A DNA stretch of 64,000 nucleotides from Glandiceps talaboti (taxonomy: Eukaryota; Hemichordata; Enteropneusta; Spengelidae). The stretch covers positions 24,174,564-24,238,563 of the forward strand of contig NC_135558.1 in the NCBI RefSeq assembly GCF_964340395.1, given 5' to 3'. This document shows positions 58,690 through 64,000 of this stretch, piece after piece (position 1 is the stretch's first letter; each line of letters opens with the position of its first letter). The position numbers were made by a program, and so were the translations under genes. The notes under the pieces were generated by a model. The model worked only from the letters and a program-made list of their open reading frames with translations. It did no database searches and was not told the origin of the DNA.

Positions 58690-59150
58690 TCTGTTTATCT
58701 TCGATATTACGATGTTAAAGAAGAAGTCACACTCCAATGCGATGCAAGCGAAATGGGACTAGGGGCAACAATCCTACAAAATGGTCAACCAGTAGCTTTT
58801 GCATCCAGGACACTCACACCAACAGAAAGACGCTATGCACAAATCGAAAAAGAATGCCTCACTATCGTTTTTGGCTGTGAGAGATTTGATCGTTGTATAT
58901 TTGGACGCCACACCATCATTATGTCGACTCTGACCATAAGCCACTCGAAATCATTTTCAAGAAACCATTGCTGTCGGCCCCGAAAAGGTTGCAACGAATG
59001 CTGCTCCGCCTACAAAAGTATAACCTAGAAGTACACTATAAGAAAGGCAAAGAAATGTACATCGCAGACTTCCTGTCACGTGCATCACTACCACTAAAGA
59101 AACCAACTAAAGAGATGCCAGCATATGAAATATTCAACATCACTGAAGAA
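58690..59150 (+). pseudogene. Gypsy-2 RNase H, inverted segment, frameshifted
   Basis: Starts at LRYYDVKEEV and holds the RNase H strand LQCDASEMGLGA, ASRTLTPTERRYAQIEKE and FGCERFD. After a frame change near 58915 come DSDHKPLEIIFKK, LQRMLLRLQKYNLEV and YKKGKEMYIADFLSRA. RNase H removes the RNA strand during reverse transcription. The left limit falls inside the codon run that joins RT and RNase H in related elements. Confidence 0.88.
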
Positions 59151-60588
59151 GTCAAACTCAGCACAGAATTTGAGAGTATCAATGCAGCAGACTACATCAA
59201 CATCTCAGAGCAAAGACTCTACCAGATCCAGCAACATACACAGCTAGATGAATGTCTGCAAGCTCTGAAGTTAACAATTCTAACTGGCTGGCCAGAGCAC
59301 AAAGATGAAGTGCCGCTAATCATAAGAGAATACTGGCTGTACAGAGACGAACTCACCGTTCAAAATGGTGTGCTATTCAAGGGATCCAGAGTGATCATAC
59401 CGAAAGCTAAATACGTCCAGAGATGCTAAGTCGCATACACGCCTCCCACATGGGTGCAGAGGCGTGTCTACGAAAAGCAAGAGACCTAATATTCTGGCCA
59501 TGTATAGCAGGTGAAATTAAGGATGCTGTAAGTCAGTGCACAACATGCAATGAATATCAACAGAATCAGCAAAAGGAACCCCTCATGACATATGAAATAC
59601 CAGATCGGCCTTGGAGCAAGTTAGCAATGGACCTTTTCAAATGCCGAGGAAAGGACTATCTGATCACAGTAGATTTCTATTCTGACTTGTGGGAGATTGA
59701 CCTTCTTCCCAATACCACAGCTTTGACAGTGATCGAGAGCAACAAGATACAATTTAGCTGCTATGGAATACCTGACACCGTCCTCTCAGACAACGGCCCC
59801 AGTTTGGCAGTGATGAATTTGCCTGTTTTGCCAGGAAGTGGGAGTTTCAACACATCACCTCACCATACCATAGCCAATCAAAGGTAAGGTAGAAGCAGCA
59901 GTCAAAACAGCAAAGAAACTCATCAAGAAAGCTGACAGAAATGGCAGTGATCCATGGAAAACAATACTTGACTGGAGGAATACACCAACTGAAGGGATGG
60001 GCAGCAGTCCAGTACAGTGCTTATATAATGTCACGACGTACTCGCACACTCTTACCAACAGCCAACAAACTACTCCAGCCAAAGGTCTTGGAAGGGGTAC
60101 AAGAAAACATCAGACAGCGTCGTAGAAAAGCAAAAGCCTACTATGACAGAGGTGCCAAAGAACTACCAGAGTTACAAGTTGGCCAAGCTGTACGAATGAA
60201 AGCATTACCAACTGATAGGGAGGGCCGATGGCGATTGGGTACCTGTCAACAAAAGGTAGCTCCCCGCTCTTACATTGTTGATGTTGATGGCCGCATGTAT
60301 CGCCGAAATCGCAAATTTCTCCACAATACAGCCGAACAAGTGCCCGTGCCTGAAGACCGTGAAACAAACACTCAAATGACTTCAGTTAATGAAAACACAC
60401 AAATGACACAAATGAGTCCAGTTGAAACACCAATGTCCAACCACCAAGACGAGGAGGAAATCACAAACACAGAAACAAAAGATAGCAGTGACAAACCTGA
60501 ACCACAGGTCATTGAGAAATCTCCCAGATGTACACATACATGGGTTATCAACGCACCAGTGCGATTCAATGATTACAACATGGGCTGA
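59151..60588 (+). pseudogene. Gypsy-2 integrase, frameshifted
   Basis: The zinc-binding region is IHASHMGAEACLRKARDL with QCTTCNEYQ (HHCC, 59430-59560). The core follows with AMDLFKCRGKDYLITVDFYS (first Asp) and VLSDNGPS (second Asp). The third acidic residue lies in KVEAAV near 59885-59900, in another frame. The C-terminal part has RRRKAKAYYDRGAKELPEL, VGQAVRMK and a Thr/Glu-rich tail ending at 60588. At least three frame changes mean no functional integrase. A further ~330 bp lead to the LTR without recognisable coding. Confidence 0.85.
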
Positions 60589-60905
60589 CAAACAACCATG
60601 TGACCCAAGTACATATACAGGCCATAATAATGCCTAACCTAGGGTGTGAGCCTAGCGTCGCACAAATCTCTACTTTGTAGCACTAACATATATATATCTG
60701 CGATAGTTATTCAGATTTTATAAACTTGCAGTTAAGTAGTTTTTTTATTATTATCCTTTTCTCATACAAAGAAATTACCATACCAACCTGAATGCAGCAT
60801 CTATGAAAGAACTGACTCTTGACATTATACAGAAATGAAAGAACTTATTCTCTACAATATACTGAGCTGAAAGAACTAACTCCTTACATAATAGAAAAAA
60901 AACAC

Positions 60906-60918
60906 ACAAAGAGAAGGA
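60906..60918 (+). other. Polypurine tract of Gypsy-2
   Basis: CAAAGAGAAGGA directly precedes the LTR start TGTTACG at 60919, as expected for the plus-strand primer site at the 3' LTR of a retroelement. Confidence 0.65.
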
Positions 60919-61012
60919 TGTTACGATATTGAAATACATTGACTATGTAGCACGCCCTCTTGAGGTGGAGCCATGTTGTATTGTTATAATAAAGACAATG
61001 GCTTTCTAAACA
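60919..61012 (+). repeat. Gypsy-2 LTR (plus orientation), 94 bp
   Basis: Runs from TGTTACGATATTG to CTAAACA, with AATAAA near 60987. It is an inverted, ~85% similar copy of 63335-63426. An LTR under 100 bp is unusually short for this group. It is preceded by a purine tract and followed by TGGTGTCAGAAGTGGGGA (61013-61030), which looks like a tRNA primer-binding site. Confidence 0.8.
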
Positions 61013-61019
61013 TGGTGTC

Positions 61020-61990
61020 AGAAGTGGGGATTTGTAACCAGCTGCTTTAGTTGTCTGATGGCTTCATCATGTTGTGTTTGCCAACACCATACTGCATCCT
61101 TGTCTGAGAGACGTCGTAATGGCTCGCAGACATCAGACAGGCGGGGGAGAAATCTGGACAGGTATGTTGCGAATCCTATCAAGCGTTGGACTGCCTGGAC
61201 ATCATTTGGTTTTGGCATTTCAATTATTGCTTTTATTTTCTCTGGATCAGGGCGTAGGCCCTCATCGGTGAACAGGTGGCCCATCCATAGTACTGACTTG
61301 AGGAGTAACCGCATTTTCTTTTTGTTTAGCTTGAGATTTATTTGTTTGGCCCTGTCTAGTAATCCAACGAGACACTTGTCATGGTCTGCCACTGCATCCT
61401 CATATGTTGGTCCATAGTCAAATACTATGATGTCGTCTGCTGTCACCTCTACATTGTCCAGTCCTTCAAGAACCTCATGCTGTCATCTCTGGTATTCTTC
61501 GGGGGCTGTCGCTATTCCAAATGGCATGCGTAGCCAGCGGTAACGGCCAAAAGGTGTCCACATCGTTGTCAGATAACTGCTTTCCTTGTCAAGTTTCACT
61601 TGCCAAAATCCATCCTTTGCGTCAAGTACAGAGAACACTTTGGCCTTAGCCAAACATGGTAATATGTCTTCGATGGTTGGCATCGGATAGTGTGACCGTG
61701 TCAGTGCTTTATTCAAGTCCTTTGGGTCAATGCAGAGACGTAGTTTACCAGGTTTTTTCACAACTACCATGCTACTGATCCAGTCGGTGGGTTCTGTCAC
61801 TTTAGTAAGTATTTTCTGCTTTTCCAGAGATTCTATTTTTTCTTTAGCTCTGACTTTAGCACTACCGCAACTTTGCGTGGCTGATGCTTGATTGGTTTTA
61901 CTGATTGGTCCACTTGCAGGTGGTATTGCCCTGGTAGGCACCCAAGGCCTTGGAATACATCTCTGTAGTCTGATAGTATCTTATCCTGTG
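61020..61990 (-). pseudogene. Gypsy-2 reverse transcriptase, broken
   Basis: Blocks from the right: SLEKQKILTKVTEPTDWISS, LRLCIDPKDLNKALTRSHYP, VFSVLDAKDGFWQVKLD (first catalytic Asp), WLRMPFGIATAPEEYQ; a stop or frame change near 61480; then the active site as VTADDIIVF, LNLKLNKKKM-type thumb entry, VQRLIGFATYLSRFLP and QLKQLVTNP at the inversion breakpoint. The polymerase core is recognisable but interrupted. Confidence 0.88.
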
Positions 61991-62259
61991 TCAATGGTGA
62001 TGTATATTGGTAGACTGTGCCCTTGGCAGTGTTTGCACTCATTTTCTTCACTGATGGTTTAGGAGTCTTCACCGAATATATTGGTATAGTTGTTGCCATA
62101 TTCATTGTGTGTACTGTCTCCGGTACATTTACTGTGAGCAGGCCAAGTGTTTGACAGGTATCCCCCGACAGTAGTGGCTTTTGATTTGTGTCGATAATCT
62201 GGAACTCAAGTGTGTATGATTTGTCATTGTGGTTACAATAAAGTCAACATTGTCCACGT

Positions 62260-62420
62260 GGTTTGATAATATGTCCTCCATATAGTTTCAATGTGGCACA
62301 GCTTGGTTGTAGTCTGGGCTTACCATCTTGGCATATTTTACAGAAGTCATTGTAGCTGATCACATTACATGTGGCACCACAATCTAGTTGGCATGACAAC
62401 TGATATTCGTGACTGCTATC
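62260..62420 (-). pseudogene. Gypsy-2 protease region
   Basis: Minus-strand translation shows QLDCGATCNVIS, the aspartic-protease active-site motif in the D-C-G form shared with Gypsy-1, followed by LKLYGG. It lies between the gag frame and RT. A stop occurs near 62235, and 62105-61990 carries a pol linker frame (YRDVFQGLGCLPGQYHLQV). Confidence 0.75.
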
Positions 62421-62444
62421 TGAACAGAGTTTGAGTGCTGCAAA

Positions 62445-63332
62445 CTACTGTTTGCCTTTTCCTTTGAGAGATCCAATGCTGTGTTCAATCTGCAGGACAG
62501 ATTCGTCAGATGAGGACTGGTCATGTTCACTGTCTGTCTCTTCTTCAGCTATCATGTGAACTCTGCATTTATATTTTCTTTGTCTACACACCCTGGCAAA
62601 GTGGTTTTGTTTGTTACACACTCTGCATGTTTCCCCATAGGCAGGGCATTTATTTCTTTCATGTTGGCCACCACAGTATTGGCATGTCTTGTTTGATGAC
62701 TCCCTTCTCTTTTCTTTTGTGCCATTTTTGTCTTTGCTTGGCCTCTTCTTGTATTTTGATGTGAAGTTTATTTCTTCCAGTTCGGTTGTTTTAAATTTCT
62801 TCAACTGCTTCTGTGTGACCTCACTGGTTTTGCATATCTCTATGGCCTTGTTTAGAGTAAGCTTTGATGACTCCCTTAACATCCTGGCCCTTGCATCACC
62901 ATCTTTGGTTCCTATCACTATTCTATCACGAATCATGTCATCATGTAATGTACCAAATTCACATGTGGCTGCCAGCTCTTGCAGTTTATTGAGATACTCA
63001 TAGATAGTTTCCGATCTGTCTTGGGTGATTGAGTTGAACACAAATCGCTCGTATACCACATTTCGGTTGGGGTCAAAGTGTTTCTTTAGGTGGCATAGTA
63101 TGTGCTTTGTTTCTCTTTTGTCCTCTTCTGTTATGTCAAGATGTTTGTATGTGCAGAAACATTCTTTTCCCATAACTGATATCAGGGTGGCTACTCTAAT
63201 CTTGTTGTCTTTCTTATCTAGCTCAGTTGCTACTTCATACAATTCCCATTGGTCTTGAAAAAATGACCAATTTTCCGCTTTATTTACCTTCATGTCCACG
63301 GGTGCGGGCACTGGGAACGTGTTCGACGCCAT
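62445..63332 (-). CDS. Gypsy-2 gag, uninterrupted
   Basis: Starts at ATG 63332-63330 (MASNTFPVPAPVD), three bases past the LTR end, so the start codon overlaps the expected primer-binding site. The 84-base upstream extension of the frame lies in the LTR and is not likely to be used. About 295 residues: a capsid-like part (WSFFQDQWELYEVATELDKK, then KKHFDPNRNVVYERFVF and RDRIVIGTKD) and two CCHC knuckles, CQYCGGQHERNKC and CRVCNKQNHFARVC. The tail is acidic. Gag assembles element particles and binds its RNA. This is the only Gypsy-2 frame without a break. Confidence 0.88.
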   Translation of the reverse strand: MASNTFPVPAPVDMKVNKAENWSFFQDQWELYEVATELDKKDNKIRVATLISVMGKECFCTYKHLDITEEDKRETKHILCHLKKHFDPNRNVVYERFVFNSITQDRSETIYEYLNKLQELAATCEFGTLHDDMIRDRIVIGTKDGDARARMLRESSKLTLNKAIEICKTSEVTQKQLKKFKTTELEEINFTSKYKKRPSKDKNGTKEKRRESSNKTCQYCGGQHERNKCPAYGETCRVCNKQNHFARVCRQRKYKCRVHMIAEEETDSEHDQSSSDESVLQIEHSIGSLKGKGKQ

Positions 63333-63334
63333 TT

Positions 63335-63426
63335 TGTTTCTATTGTTTATATTATAACAATTAACACAACGTGGCTCCGCCTCAAGAGGGCGTGCTACAT
63401 AGTCAATATATTTCAATATCGTAACA
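63335..63426 (-). repeat. Gypsy-2 LTR (minus orientation), 92 bp
   Basis: TGTTACGATATTG to GAAACA on the minus strand, aligned to the plus-orientation LTR at 60919 with scattered substitutions and small indels (GAGGCGGAGCC against GAGGTGGAGCC). It abuts the minisatellite at 63431 after four bases (CTAT), so the element inserted at the minisatellite edge. Confidence 0.82.
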
Positions 63427-63430
63427 CTAT

Positions 63431-63586
63431 CTACTGCACCCTCAACTTATCTTACCTACTGCACCCTCAATTAATATCGTACCTACTGCACCCTCAACTT
63501 ATCTTACCTACTGCACCCTCAATTAATATCGTACCTACTGCACCCTCTATTAATCTTACCTACTGTACCCTCAATTAATATCTTAC
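63431..63586 (-). repeat. Minisatellite of six splice-donor-like units
   Basis: In gene orientation, six units alternate 27 and 25 bp: 63586-63560, 63559-63535, 63534-63508, 63507-63483, 63482-63456, 63455-63431. Each starts GTAAGAT (four units) or GTACGAT (two) and ends in TAG, so AG|GTAAGAT recurs throughout. The first unit boundary is exactly the exon/intron junction at 63587/63586. Confidence 0.93.
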
Positions 63587-63681
63587 CTCAATTCCATTGA
63601 GTAGATGTCTAAACTCTGGACAAATAAATGAACTGCCAGCATAGGCTGCATCAACATGTAGCCATATATCTTCCTCATGGC
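63587..63681 (-). CDS. DDC: Aromatic-L-amino-acid decarboxylase-like, PLP-aspartate exon
   Basis: A 95-bp exon: two bases completing an upstream codon, then 31 codons. Acceptor ACACTAG (AG at 63683-63682), donor GAG|GTAAGA at 63586. It encodes [18 protein letters not shown] and [13 protein letters not shown]. The Asp in HVDAAYAG pairs with the pyridine nitrogen of PLP in this family (Asp271 in AADC). It is the first exon of the gene inside the window. Together the five exons give ~227 residues, about the last 47% of a normal ~480-residue enzyme. Confidence 0.96.
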
Positions 63682-63714
63682 CTAGTGTGTTAAATTATAT
63701 GATAAACAAAAGTT

Positions 63715-64000
63715 TATATTGAGAATGACATAGTCCCCGCTATGATTGGGTTTTAAGGAACTGGCAGTTTATGTTGTCATTTTCTTGATATTACTACTCT
63801 GATCACGCAACAACACTTGTGAACCTAAATCAAACAGACTTAGATATGTTGTGTCTGCTCGTTGGACATGGAACATGCCTACTCATGTTGTGTCTCCTTG
63901 TTGGACATGGGACATGCCTATTCTTCAAGATGACATGATGGAATAAACCATTCAACAAGAAAGGATGGGTTGGGTATTGGGGGGGGGGGACCTGTTCAAG
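63715..64000 (+). repeat. Family B, 5' part, cut by right window edge
   Basis: TTGAGAATGACAT then AGTCCCCGCTATGATTGG starts the copy. It continues with GTTGTGTCTGCTCGTTGGAC phrases found also at 46980 and 63895, and reaches the window end with a G10 run at 63980. It lies in the DDC-like intron upstream of the 63587-63681 exon. Confidence 0.75.

Larger units (their letters stand above)
58690..63426. mobile_element. Gypsy-2: Ty3/Gypsy-type element with its two halves in opposite orientation
   Basis: Minus strand, from the right: LTR (63426-63335), gag, protease, RT, ending at ~61020. Plus strand: RNase H from ~58690, integrase, purine tract, LTR (60919-61012), then an 18-bp primer-binding-site-like stretch. 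The RT half stops at TNP and the RNase H half starts at LRYYD, adjacent positions in an unrearranged element, so little or nothing was lost at the break. It lies in the ~7.9-kb intron after the first DDC-like exon of this window. Frameshifts in both halves. Confidence 0.88.

Overview
The window is animal nuclear DNA: AT-rich, with spliced coding exons bounded by GT...AG sites, many microsatellites, satellite arrays and several classes of eukaryotic transposable element. The exons and the mobile-element mix (DIRS-like, Gypsy-like and LINE elements plus many short non-autonomous repeats) suggest a marine invertebrate, possibly an invertebrate deuterostome or a lophotrochozoan. The species cannot be fixed from sequence alone. 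Nothing bacterial or organellar was seen.

Only two host genes are well supported. On the plus strand, 5361-6112 is the last coding exon of a FAM124-like gene whose earlier exons were not found. On the minus strand, five exons between 63681 and 43583 encode the C-terminal half of an aromatic-L-amino-acid decarboxylase (DDC/AADC group), including the PLP lysine, the catalytic-loop tyrosine and a glycine typical of AADC rather than histidine decarboxylase. All five exons join in frame. The 5' half of the gene lies beyond the right edge. A third, speculative three-exon model (15561-16907, plus strand) would encode a short protein with a signal-peptide-like start.

Left to right: a 54-bp satellite (1-1903); a family A repeat; the FAM124-like exon; 5.6 kb of 39-bp satellite (7299-12941); a truncated LINE inside a family A copy; microsatellites; nested A and B repeats (18.0-19.4 kb); a ~243-bp tandem array (22.4-23.5 kb); a decayed Gypsy element (23.66-29.21 kb) whose RNase H region is split by a DIRS-like element (24.10-27.38 kb); a 263-bp duplication with TATA motifs and a 21-bp satellite (30.9-32.6 kb); a poly-G element with terminal inverted repeats (34.39-35.93 kb); a foldback MITE (36.4-36.8 kb); a chain of family A copies (37.8-42.4 kb); then the DDC-like gene (43.3 kb to the right edge). 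Its introns hold a two-monomer satellite, nested A/B/C/D repeats and a Gypsy element whose 3' half is inverted against its 5' half (58.7-63.4 kb).

The host genes show no functional link to each other. The dominant biology is repeat turnover: at least five cases of one element inside another, a satellite that shares its monomer with a transposon end, and a minisatellite that repeats the splice donor of a DDC exon. Repeat families A, B, C and D are names used only here. Their boundaries were read by eye and are uncertain by roughly 10 bp unless a repeat or splice junction fixes them.
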